The notes under the pieces were generated by a model. It saw only the letters and a program-made list of their open reading frames with translations, was not told the DNA's origin and ran no database searches. From NCBI RefSeq assembly GCF_010730195.1, contig NZ_AP022613.1, positions 2,604,001 to 2,668,000 on the forward strand: 64,000 bases of DNA. The letters run 5' to 3'. Shown here one piece after another: positions 24,061-32,457 of this stretch. Source of the stretch: Mycobacterium conspicuum. GTDB lineage: Bacteria > Actinomycetota > Actinomycetes > Mycobacteriales > Mycobacteriaceae. Made by a program: the position numbers and the translations under genes. How positions within the stretch are numbered: the stretch's first letter is position 1; each line of letters opens with the position of its first letter.

Positions 24061-25716
24061 ATGACAGCTTCCGAGCACGACAACAGCTCGGCCGATTTCG
24101 CCGCGTTGGCCCGCGCTAACCAGGAGCGCTTGGCGGCGGAATGGAATACGCGGGACTACGACTTCATCGTGTGCGGCGCCGGCACGTCGGGCTCGGTGCT
24201 GGCGCGCCGGCTGGCCGAGAACCCATCGGTCAGGGTGCTGCTGCTGGAGGCCGGGGGACCCGATGACGACCCCGCCATCCGGATTCCCGACCTGTGGCCG
24301 ACCAACTTGGGCAGCGAACGGGACTGGGCCTTTCAGAGCGAGCCCAACCCGTGCGTCAACGGCCGCGCGTTGACGTTTTCGATGGGCAAGGCTCTGGGCG
24401 GCGGGTCGGCCATCAACGTCATGTTGTGGGCACGCGGCCACAAAGCCGACTGGGACTTCGTCGCGTCGGAAGCCGGCGATCCGGCCTGGGGCTACGAGTC
24501 GGTGCTCGACATCTACCGGGCGGTCGAAAATTGGCACGGCAAACCCGATCCGCGTTACCGCGGAACGGCGGGTCCCGTGTTCGTTGCGCCGGCACCCGAC
24601 CCGCACCCGCTGGCGCACGCGGTCGTGGAGGCGGCAGGTTCGCTGGCCGTGCCGACGTTCGAGAACGCCAATGGTCGGCTGATGGAAGCCACTGCGGGGG
24701 CATCGATCTCGGACTTGAGGGTCCGCGACGGCACCCGCGAATCGGTGTTCCGGTCGTACGTCTACCCGTACCTGGACCGCCCGAACCTGACGGTGCTGAC
24801 CGGCGCCGTGGTTCGGCGCGTCGTCTTCGACGGCCCGGTCGCCACCGGCGTCGAGGTCGCTTACGGCGCGGCGGTCCATCGGGTCGCGGCTCAGGCCGAG
24901 GTGATCCTGTCCATGGGTGCCGTCAACACGCCGAGGGTGCTGATGGTCTCCGGTGTGGGCAACGAACCTGACCTGGTTCGGGTCGGGATTCCTGTCGTCG
25001 CGCATCTGCCCGGTGTCGGCGCCAACTTTCAGGACCATGTCGGAGTGGACTGCGTCTGGCGGTTTCGCGACGTCCCGCCGCCCAACGCCAGATCCGAAGC
25101 CGTCGTGTACTGGCAACACGAAACCGGCGCCTGCTCACCGGAGCTGTTTGCGTACCTGGGCACCTTTCCGCACGCCAGCTCGGAGAACGCTGCGCGATTC
25201 GGATTGCCCGACGACAGTTGGGTTCTGTTCGGCGGCGTCTCGCATCCACAAAGCCGCGGTCGTGTCCGGCTGACAGGAGCGGATCCAACCGACCCCGTGC
25301 GAATCGAAGCGAACACGCTGTGCGAGAACGCAGACGTGCAAGGGGCCGTGGCATGTGTCGAATTCCTGCGGGAAGTCGGCAATTCCGCGTCGGTACGGCC
25401 TTTCGTAAAGGTCGAGGTGATGCCCGGAGCACTCGCGGGGGCGGAGCTGCAGCACTATGTTCGCGATGCCGCCCTGTCGTATTGGCACGGAGTGGGTACC
25501 GCCAGGATCGGCCGCGATTCAATGGCCGTCGTCGATAGCGGCCTCAAGGTGTACGGGATCGATCATCTGCGGATCGCGGACGCTTCGGTGCTGCCGCGGC
25601 TGCCCACCTCGAACACCATGGCCTCGTGCGTGGCCATCGGCGAGCGAGCCGCGGCGCTGATCGCGGCCGAACAGGGTTTGTCAGCCTCACTCACCTCAGC
25701 CGAGAACGAAAACTAA
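24061..25716 (+). CDS. GMC-family flavin oxidoreductase
   Basis: A 551-residue GMC oxidoreductase (choline dehydrogenase/alcohol oxidase family). The FAD dinucleotide motif is GAGTSG at residues 39-44 followed by LLLEAGG. MGKALGGGSAINVMLWARG is GMC signature 1 and GAVNTPRVLMVSGVG signature 2. The catalytic His is in SYWHGVGT and the Asn in TSNTMASC. The ATG at 24061 is preferred to the upstream frame start at 23998. It oxidises an alcohol with FAD. Its stop overlaps the next ATG (TAATG). Confidence 0.93.
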   Translation: MTASEHDNSSADFAALARANQERLAAEWNTRDYDFIVCGAGTSGSVLARRLAENPSVRVLLLEAGGPDDDPAIRIPDLWPTNLGSERDWAFQSEPNPCVNGRALTFSMGKALGGGSAINVMLWARGHKADWDFVASEAGDPAWGYESVLDIYRAVENWHGKPDPRYRGTAGPVFVAPAPDPHPLAHAVVEAAGSLAVPTFENANGRLMEATAGASISDLRVRDGTRESVFRSYVYPYLDRPNLTVLTGAVVRRVVFDGPVATGVEVAYGAAVHRVAAQAEVILSMGAVNTPRVLMVSGVGNEPDLVRVGIPVVAHLPGVGANFQDHVGVDCVWRFRDVPPPNARSEAVVYWQHETGACSPELFAYLGTFPHASSENAARFGLPDDSWVLFGGVSHPQSRGRVRLTGADPTDPVRIEANTLCENADVQGAVACVEFLREVGNSASVRPFVKVEVMPGALAGAELQHYVRDAALSYWHGVGTARIGRDSMAVVDSGLKVYGIDHLRIADASVLPRLPTSNTMASCVAIGERAAALIAAEQGLSASLTSAENEN

Positions 25717-26558
25717 TGACCAGCTACGAGAGTGTGCGCTCCTCAACGGCCTTGGGCGCCAATGGAATCAGCTACCGTTATCGCCGCGTCGGCAACCCGG
25801 CCGCACGGCCACTGGTGTTGCTGCAGCACTTTCGCGGCAACCTGGACAACTGGGATCCGGCGCTGCTGGACGCGCTGGCCGGCAGCCGCGAAGTCGTGGC
25901 GTTCGACAACGTCGGCGTGGGCGGCAGCACCGGGAGGGTACCGCCCTCGGTCACCCAGATGGCCCACGACGCGATCAGTTTCATCACCGCGGTGGGGCTG
26001 GACCGTGTCGACATCCTCGGCTACTCCCTGGGCGGTTTCGTCGCCCAGGAGATCACGCTGATTCGGCCCGACCTGGTCGAACGAATGGTGTTGGCGGCCA
26101 CCGCACCACAGGGCGCGCCGGGCATGCACGGCTGGGTCGGGGACATCATCGATGCGGTGGGCTCAGAGCACACCACCGGCGACCAACTGCTGCACGCCTT
26201 CTTCACCGACAGCGCGGCCAGCCGCGCGGCAGGCGGGGAATTCCTGGGCCGGATATTCGCCCGCGCCGAGGGCCGCGACGAGGCCACCGACTGGGCGACT
26301 CGGCAGGCTCACTACGACGCAGTCGTGCAGTGGGGCGTCCCCAACCACAGCATGCTCGAACGGCTGGCCGCGATCAGCCAACCCGTGCTGGTCGCCAACG
26401 GCGACAGCGACCGGATGATCCTGCCCCGCTACAGCCACCTGTCGGTGAGCCTGCTGCCCAACGCCACCATCAAGATTTATCCCGATGCCGCCCACGGGTT
26501 CCTTTTCCAGCACCACAGCGCGTTCGCCGACGACGTCTGCGGGTTCCTCGACACGTAG
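25716..26558 (+). CDS. alpha/beta hydrolase
   Basis: A 280-residue hydrolase starting at the ATG that overlaps the GMC stop. VLLQHFRGNLDNWDP carries the oxyanion region, FDNVGVGGSTG is the family loop, DILGYSLGGFVAQ has the nucleophile Ser, and the late DAAHGFLFQH supplies the His. It is similar to chloroperoxidase/3-oxoadipate enol-lactonase-like enzymes. Translationally coupled to the GMC gene and thus probably acting on its product. Confidence 0.88.
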   Translation: MTSYESVRSSTALGANGISYRYRRVGNPAARPLVLLQHFRGNLDNWDPALLDALAGSREVVAFDNVGVGGSTGRVPPSVTQMAHDAISFITAVGLDRVDILGYSLGGFVAQEITLIRPDLVERMVLAATAPQGAPGMHGWVGDIIDAVGSEHTTGDQLLHAFFTDSAASRAAGGEFLGRIFARAEGRDEATDWATRQAHYDAVVQWGVPNHSMLERLAAISQPVLVANGDSDRMILPRYSHLSVSLLPNATIKIYPDAAHGFLFQHHSAFADDVCGFLDT

Positions 26559-26566
26559 GCCCGATC

Positions 26567-27472
26567 ATGGTGGCGCGAAACGACATCGAATTCACTGGCG
26601 AAGGCGGTGTCACCTTGCGCGGCTGGCTGTTCGTTCCCGATTCCGCGCCACCGCATCCCGCGATCACGATGGCGCACGGTTTCGCCGGCGTCAAGGAACA
26701 TGGGCTGGCGCGATTCGCGGAGTTTTTCGCCGGCGCCGGGTTCGTGGTGTTGGTGCACGACCATCGCGGATTCGGGTCCAGCGACGGTGAACCGCGCTAC
26801 GACGTCGACCCATGGCAGCAGGTAGCCGACTGGCGGCGCGCCGTCTCCTATCTGGAGAGCAACCCGGATGTCGACCCGGACCGCGTTGGCCTGTGGGGTA
26901 GCAGCTACGCAGGTGGGCACGCAATTGTGTTGGGCGCCAGCGATCGTCGATTGCGCGCCGTGGTCGCGCAGGTTCCCACCGTCAGCGGCTACCAGCAGAG
27001 CCTGCGGCGGGTTCCACCCGATCAGGTGGCGTCCCTGGAAGCCAGTTTTATCGCCGACGAACGCGGCCAGTTCCACGGCGCGGCGCCGGCCACCCAGGCG
27101 GTCGCCGGTGCCGACCCCGATGTGCCCGCCGCCTACCGATCCGCCGAAGCAATCGCGTTCTACAACCAGGCCGTGCCCGAAGGCGTCTGGGACAACATCG
27201 TCACGGTGCGGTCCACCCGCGCTGCACGCATGTATGAGCCGGGCACGTTCATCGAAAGGGTCTCACCTACACCCTTGCTGATGATCGTGGGCTTGTACGA
27301 CACGGTGACGATTGCCGACCTGGCTCTGGCCGGCTACGAACGCGCACTGCAGCCCAAGCGACTGGTCACCATCGCCGGAGGGCATTTCGATCCCTACCTG
27401 GGCCGGTTCGGTGAGGCCAGCAGCGCCGCGTGCTCCTGGTTCACCGAGCACCTCGGAAGCAGGCGTAGATAA
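26567..27472 (+). CDS. alpha/beta hydrolase of the dienelactone-hydrolase/X-Pro peptidase-like type
   Basis: A 301-residue hydrolase from the ATG at 26567, 9 bp after the previous gene. It has VTLRGWLFVP, AHGFAGVKEHGLARFAEFFA, the nucleophile elbow GLWGSSYAGG, the acidic residue in VGLYD and the His in AGGHFDPY. The family contains esterases, cocaine-esterase-like enzymes and polyketide chain-cleaving hydrolases. Its role in the cluster is unknown, but two consecutive hydrolases suggest stepwise ester or C-C cleavage. Confidence 0.85.
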   Translation: MVARNDIEFTGEGGVTLRGWLFVPDSAPPHPAITMAHGFAGVKEHGLARFAEFFAGAGFVVLVHDHRGFGSSDGEPRYDVDPWQQVADWRRAVSYLESNPDVDPDRVGLWGSSYAGGHAIVLGASDRRLRAVVAQVPTVSGYQQSLRRVPPDQVASLEASFIADERGQFHGAAPATQAVAGADPDVPAAYRSAEAIAFYNQAVPEGVWDNIVTVRSTRAARMYEPGTFIERVSPTPLLMIVGLYDTVTIADLALAGYERALQPKRLVTIAGGHFDPYLGRFGEASSAACSWFTEHLGSRRR

Positions 27473-27509
27473 TGCCCCAGTCCTGTTGTCCACGAGACGG
27501 ATTCAGCTC

Positions 27510-28346
27510 ATGACCGAGCTCAATTACCAGGTCTTTGTCAACGACGGCGTCCCCCGTCAACGTCGCCAACGGTTGCCCGGCGGCAGTCAAATCGTATCCT
27601 CGCCACTGGCGACCACGCTGATCTACGGCGAACGCGAAGCCACTCTCGTCGACCCCCCGTTCACCTCCGAGCAGGTGGCGCGGGTGGCTGACTGGGTTGA
27701 GGGTTTGGGAAGACGGGTGACGCGCATCTACGCCACTCACGGGCACGGCGATCACTGGTTCGGGACTGATCTGCTGATGCGCCGGCTCGGCCACGCGGAC
27801 GCCTATGCCACGGAGGGCACCATCTCGATGATGTACGCCCAGGCGAGGGGGCGATCCGGCCACTGGGACGTCGACTTCCCCGGCGCCATCCCCGACAGTC
27901 CCGTGGTGTACCAACCCATCTCACCCGATGGGTTCGAGCTGGAAGGCCATCAGCTCGTCGCGGTCGAGACCGGCCACACCGACACCGACGACACCACCGT
28001 CCTGCATGTGCCCTGCATCGGGCTCATCGTCGCCGGGGACGTGGCATACAACGGCGTGCACCAGTATCTGCTCGAAAGCGCCGGCGCCGGAATTGATTCG
28101 TGGCTGGCCGCCATCGACGAGGTCTCCGCGCTGGCCCCGCGGGCCGTGGTCGCCGGGCACAAGAACAGGGATCTGCCCGACGATCCGGCCATCCTCGGAC
28201 AAACCCGCGACTACCTCCGCGACGCGCGGCGCCTGCTCGCGCGTTCGCGGAATCCGAGAGAGTTCTACGACGGGATGATCGAGCTCTACCCGGACCGGTT
28301 GAACGTCGGCCCGCTCTGGTATAGCGCGGTGGAGTTGCTGTCGTGA
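27510..28346 (+). CDS. metallo-beta-lactamase-fold hydrolase
   Basis: A 278-residue MBL-fold protein from the ATG at 27510. The zinc motif THGHGDHW (H77, H79, D81, H82) is intact, a further ligand is in GHTDTDDTTVL, and AGDVAYNGVH provides the bridging Asp. The C-terminal VAGHKN gives the last His. It resembles quorum-lactonase or thioester-hydrolysing members of the family. The stop overlaps the next gene (GTGA). Confidence 0.88.
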   Translation: MTELNYQVFVNDGVPRQRRQRLPGGSQIVSSPLATTLIYGEREATLVDPPFTSEQVARVADWVEGLGRRVTRIYATHGHGDHWFGTDLLMRRLGHADAYATEGTISMMYAQARGRSGHWDVDFPGAIPDSPVVYQPISPDGFELEGHQLVAVETGHTDTDDTTVLHVPCIGLIVAGDVAYNGVHQYLLESAGAGIDSWLAAIDEVSALAPRAVVAGHKNRDLPDDPAILGQTRDYLRDARRLLARSRNPREFYDGMIELYPDRLNVGPLWYSAVELLS

Positions 28347-28873
28347 CGTCAACGCAGAGGGGGCGCCCCGTGAGCGATTCGAACGTCGACGCAATCGCGG
28401 TCCGCGACGAGGTGTCCCAGTGGTTCTTCGACCGCTACCTGCCCGCCTGGGTGGGAGTGGGAAACGGAACCCGTGACCTGGACCCCGATTTCATCCTCGA
28501 TTACTGGGGGGTGCCGCTGCACCACTGCATGCCCAACGCGAGTGTGTGGCTGCTCGACGCCGCCGCGGTCGTCGACTTTCTCAAACGGCGGCACCGTGAA
28601 CTGCGGGCCAGGGGCTACGCCTACACCGCCGTGCCGGACCGCAGCATCGTCGTCTACCACTCACATGGGGCCGCCATCGAAGTGATCTGGTCCCGCTGCC
28701 GCAGCACTGGCAGCGAGATCGAGCGCCTGGCAGTGCATTTCGAGGCGGCGCGGGCGTCAGACGGCTGGCGGATCGTGGGTATTCAAGCCGCACCCACCAG
28801 TGCCGACACCCTGCGAGCGGCATGGCCGAACGGCCAGAAAACACTGAACCGAGGATCGGGGGTCCAATCGTGA
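28343..28873 (+). CDS. NTF2-like protein (DUF6841-type)
   Basis: A 176-residue protein with the alpha-plus-beta pattern of the NTF2/SnoaL fold: WFFDRYLPAWVGVGN, DFILDYWGVPLHHCMPN, then AAAVVDFLKRRHRELRARGY and strands to GWRIVGIQAAP. The likely start is the GTG at 28343 overlapping the MBL stop; a GTG at 28370 is possible. The stop overlaps the next gene. The fold acts as isomerase, cyclase or ligand binder in many catabolic clusters; no specific role is evident. Confidence 0.7.
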   Translation: MTSTQRGRPVSDSNVDAIAVRDEVSQWFFDRYLPAWVGVGNGTRDLDPDFILDYWGVPLHHCMPNASVWLLDAAAVVDFLKRRHRELRARGYAYTAVPDRSIVVYHSHGAAIEVIWSRCRSTGSEIERLAVHFEAARASDGWRIVGIQAAPTSADTLRAAWPNGQKTLNRGSGVQS

Positions 28874-29895
28874 AAGGGATTCAGTTCAGCCACTACGGTG
28901 AGCCCAAAGAAGTTCTGAAAGTCACGGACAGCCCGATACCCGAACCTGGCGAAGGCCAAGTCCGCGTTCGTGTCCTGCTCAGCCCGATAAACCCCTCGGA
29001 CTTGTTGTATGTCCGGGGCCGCTACTCCGGGGTCACGCCGGTGTTTCCGGCACCGGCCGGGTTCGAAGGCGTGGGCATCGTGGACGCCCTGGGGCCAGGC
29101 GTGGACCATCCGGCCGTCGGTCAGCGCGTCATCTGCCGAAACTCGCAGGGCGGCAACTGGGCTGAGTACGCTGTCATCCAGGCCGCCAAGGTCTACCCGG
29201 CACCCGACGGCATACCCGACGAGCAGGTGGCATCCTTCCTGATCAACCCCGCCTCGGCGATCCTCATGGTGCGCCACGTGCTGGCCGTGCCGCCCGGAGA
29301 GTGGCTGTTGCAGTCGGCCGCGGGCTCCGAGCTGGGCCGCATGATCATCAGGCTGGCCAAGCGAGACGGAATCAAGACGCTCAACATCGTGCGCCGCAGG
29401 GAGGCCGTGGCCGAGCTGCGGGCCCTCGGCGCCGACGCGGTGCTCGTGTCCACCGACGCGCCCATCGACGAGCAGGTCCGCAACATCGTCGGGCCTGACG
29501 GTGTCAATTACGCCGTCGACCCCGTGGCGGGGCAGACCGGAACCGAAATGTTCCGCTCGCTTAGCGTCGACGGCCGGATGCTGCTATACGGGTCATTGAC
29601 CGACGAGCCCGTCCGGGTCGGCGAGGACCCCCGCTTCACCCTGTCGGGACGCCGACGGCTCGAGGTCTACTGGCTGGGCTACTGGCTACCGCGTCTCGAC
29701 GCGAGCGGCTTCTTCCCGACGGGACGCTCGGCCGTCGCCCAACTCATCGACGAGATCGGCGGTCTCGTGCGTGAAGGCGTCCTCACAACCACCCCGGGCT
29801 CAACGTACCCGCTCGACCTCATCCGCGATGCCGTGACCGAAGCCGAATGCCCCGGCCGCGACGGCAAGGTGGTCATCGCCCCTGGCCAAAGCTAA
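28870..29895 (+). CDS. MDR-family quinone/enoyl-thioester reductase-like oxidoreductase
   Basis: A 341-residue protein of the medium-chain reductase superfamily from the GTG at 28870. LLSPINPSDLLYVRGRY is the conserved ETR/MECR-like motif, PAPAGFEGVGIV the substrate-domain loop, and the NADPH domain reads LQSAAGSELGRMIIRLAKRD. The catalytic zinc cysteines of true alcohol dehydrogenases are missing, so it is a zinc-free reductase. Last gene of the coupled series that starts with the GMC oxidoreductase. Confidence 0.87.
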   Translation: MKGIQFSHYGEPKEVLKVTDSPIPEPGEGQVRVRVLLSPINPSDLLYVRGRYSGVTPVFPAPAGFEGVGIVDALGPGVDHPAVGQRVICRNSQGGNWAEYAVIQAAKVYPAPDGIPDEQVASFLINPASAILMVRHVLAVPPGEWLLQSAAGSELGRMIIRLAKRDGIKTLNIVRRREAVAELRALGADAVLVSTDAPIDEQVRNIVGPDGVNYAVDPVAGQTGTEMFRSLSVDGRMLLYGSLTDEPVRVGEDPRFTLSGRRRLEVYWLGYWLPRLDASGFFPTGRSAVAQLIDEIGGLVREGVLTTTPGSTYPLDLIRDAVTEAECPGRDGKVVIAPGQS

Positions 29896-30074
29896 CGCGT
29901 GCCGCGAAAACCCGGCCGCTACTACGGCGGCGAAGATGCCTGGTATTCGAGGCAACTTTGATACAGCTGATCGATGATCAGAAACCGCCAGCCCAAAAGG
30001 TTGGCACTCATACCACGCTAATTCGTTCCGGTCGTACGGCTGTGCGCGCCAGCGACCCGAACCAAGTTCGACGC

Positions 30075-30364
30075 GCGCCGCCGGCCCCTTTGTGCGAACG
30101 CAGGGCGGTTTGTGCATCCGCCACCGCCGTCGAAGCCCCGGGTGAAGTCCGATGGTGCGGACCCGTTCGGCTTGCCGTATTGGAAATTGCTCACGATCTC
30201 CAGGCCGACAGTACGCAGCGCGTCGGCGTACTTTCGCGTTGCCGGTTTGGCGCCGAAGTTGTCCCCTGGGCGCGATTCCGAGACGTAGGTAATTACACCG
30301 CCGTACCCGGCAGCCTTGATTTGATCCGGTAGGATCTCCCGCGCAGAAAGTCGATAAGCCTCAT
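30075..30364 (-). pseudogene. DUF1906 (Rv2525c-like) glycoside-hydrolase-like protein, decayed
   Basis: From the ATG at 30364 (GAGAGG upstream) MRLIDF is read, then a frameshift in a T run, then LPDQIKAAGYGGVITYVSES, GDNFGAKPATRKYADALRTV and QYGKPNGSAPSDFTRGFDGG, the N-terminal half of the DUF1906 TIM-barrel family. A second frameshift after FDGG is followed by a match to VADAQTALR, and then homology ends. The other half of the barrel is missing. Confidence 0.75.
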
Positions 30365-30936
30365 GGCTTCCTCTCTCAAGGGGAGCGTTCTGGGTCCGGT
30401 GACTCAACGCCGGATGCGGTTGCAATACACGAAGGCTGGATCCGCACCAAGCGTCCGGCGCGATTCTCCGATGCCGATCGCTCGCTTGGGATGCGTGGTT
30501 GACTACTCGATCCCGCGTAGCGACTACCGATTTCTCGCGTGCAGCGTTATGCACGAGTCTTCGAGACTTAGGGGGCAGCCACGCTGGCCGGCTATCCATA
30601 GCCCGGGCGCAAATGTTGCCGGCGGGGGAACCGTCATCGCCGTCCGGGTATAGAGCGTGGCCCCGGTTCGGTATCGCTAATGGCTCCGCGGGCAGCCGGA
30701 CTGCGGCCCGGCGAGTTGATCCCCAAGTGACGGCCACGACCACCCCTATTTGGATTCACCGCCGAGCAGACGAATGCGAGTTATTGACGGCATCACGGGC
30801 GCGGCGTCAGTCCCCAGAAGGCCGTGATCGGGTTGAGCGGTGTCCGCGGTGTGAACCGGGGCTGGGTCGATCAAGCCGTTGTCGCCGGGTCCCGGCATCG
30901 GTGAACCACCCTCACGGCGTTGCGCTATGGCAGAGC
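30365..30936. other. intergenic region without a recognised gene
   Basis: About 570 bp between the DUF1906 relic and the next hydrolase. Open frames here (for example 30363-30653 and the upstream part of the frame ending at 31854) have no recognisable features. The right part must hold the promoter of the downstream hydrolase. It may be debris of the same deletion that truncated DUF1906. Confidence 0.4.
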
Positions 30937-31854
30937 ATGATGACCGTGATGGACGCTGAACTGAAACGCTGGCTGGATTCCGGACAGACCTTCGACTACC
31001 TCGGCTTCGACATCTTCTACCGCGTAGAAGGTGGCGGACCGCCGCTGCTGCTGATCCACGGTTATCCGTTCAATTCCTACGACTGGGCGCCGATGTGGCC
31101 CACTCTGTCCAAGCGGTTCACCGTCATCGCCCCGGACATGATGGGCATGGGGTTCTCGGCGAAGCCCGTGGCCTACGAGTACTCGGTGACAGACCACGCC
31201 GACATGCACGAAGCGCTGCTGGCGCACCTCGACATCGGCAACGCGCACATCCTGGCCCACGACATCGGCGACTCGGTGGGCCAAGAACTGTTGGCCCGTC
31301 ACGAGTTTGGGCAACAGGCCTACGGCGCGCTGCGCATCGATTCGATCACCTGGCTCAACGGAGGCATGTTCATCGAGGCCTATACGCCCAGGGCGGCCCA
31401 AAAGCTCATGTCGCGAACGCCGTTGGGGGACATCCTCAGTCATGTGCAGGACAGCCCGCTGTCCCGACGGCTGCTGGAACCGACGCTGCGGGAGATGTTC
31501 GGCCCGAATACCAAGCCGACCCGGCACATGATGGACGTGTTCAACCAGATCTTGGACTACAACGACGGCCGGCGGGTGCTGCACAAGGTCGGCCGGTTCA
31601 TCAATGATCGCTACACGCACCGCAACCGGTGGGTACGTGCCATGCGGCAGACCCCGGTTCCGATGCGGTTGATCGACGGGCCGATCGACCCCAACTCCGG
31701 TGCCCACATGGCGCGCCGATATGCCGAGGTGATACCCGATCCCGATGTGGTGATGCTGGCCGACGACATCGGGCACTGGCCGCAACTCGAAGCGCCCGAT
31801 GCGGTGCTCACCCACTTCCTCGCCCACATCGACCGCATCGCGCTGAACGAATAG
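30937..31854 (+). CDS. alpha/beta hydrolase (MEST/epoxide hydrolase-like)
   Basis: A 305-residue hydrolase; ATGs at 30937, 30940 and 30949 are possible starts, and the long upstream frame is discarded. LLLIHGYPFNSYDWAPMW and PDMMGMGFSAKP are the early motifs, ILAHDIGDSVGQELLARH has an Asp at the nucleophile elbow as in dehalogenases and the mammalian MEST protein, and DDIGHWPQLEAPD gives the His. Stands alone between a relic region and a convergent secreted protein gene. Confidence 0.83.
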   Translation: MMTVMDAELKRWLDSGQTFDYLGFDIFYRVEGGGPPLLLIHGYPFNSYDWAPMWPTLSKRFTVIAPDMMGMGFSAKPVAYEYSVTDHADMHEALLAHLDIGNAHILAHDIGDSVGQELLARHEFGQQAYGALRIDSITWLNGGMFIEAYTPRAAQKLMSRTPLGDILSHVQDSPLSRRLLEPTLREMFGPNTKPTRHMMDVFNQILDYNDGRRVLHKVGRFINDRYTHRNRWVRAMRQTPVPMRLIDGPIDPNSGAHMARRYAEVIPDPDVVMLADDIGHWPQLEAPDAVLTHFLAHIDRIALNE

Positions 31855-31980
31855 GTGCGCCTAGCACAGAGCGGACAGCCCAACGCGGGCCGGAAATTCA
31901 GCACCCACAAGGCATTTTGCCGACCCAGCAGCCTTACGTGCCGGCGCCCGGTGGCACCGGGCACCAGCCCGGACCGCAGT

Positions 31981-32283
31981 TCATCCGGGGATGCTGCCCT
32001 CGACGGTGTCGGAGAGGCTGGCGCCGTTGCCTTGATCGATCCATCGGCGGTGCCAGTCGTCGCAGCTGTTCATGTCCCAGTTCAGATCGGGGGCCAGGGT
32101 GGCAACCAGTCTGATCCCGCCGTCGGGGCCCTTCTGGTACTTGTACGGCACCGGCAACGGCTGGCCCGGACACCACGTTCCGTAGCCCTTGTCGGCCTGG
32201 GCAATTCCGGTCGCCGGCCCAAATGCGGCCAACGCCAGCCCGCCACCGAGCAGCGCACCGGCGATCACCTTCTGCATCAACAC
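31981..32283 (-). CDS. small secreted protein with signal peptide
   Basis: A 98-100-residue protein. A GTG at 32283, TTG or ATG (32277) follow AAAGGA; the N-terminus MQKVIAGALLGGGLALAAFG then IAQA reads as a Sec signal peptide with an AxA-type cleavage site. The mature part of about 70 residues has two cysteines (TWCPGQPLP and SCDDWHRR) that could form a disulfide. It resembles short conserved mycobacterial secreted proteins of unknown role. Confidence 0.8.
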   Translation of the reverse strand: MLMQKVIAGALLGGGLALAAFGPATGIAQADKGYGTWCPGQPLPVPYKYQKGPDGGIRLVATLAPDLNWDMNSCDDWHRRWIDQGNGASLSDTVEGSIPG

Positions 32284-32457
32284 GGTCGTCGTCCTTTCTG
32301 CTTCGGCTTGTGTGTTCTGCCGACAGCTCACAGGACGAGGCCAGCTACCGATCCCAAATAACGTCGGCCGCTGCGCCTTCATCAAGCTCATGGCATCCAA
32401 ATACTGAGCGTTGTAGCACATTTTGGGTTGTGCGCCGGTACCGTTCTACTCACGCTC

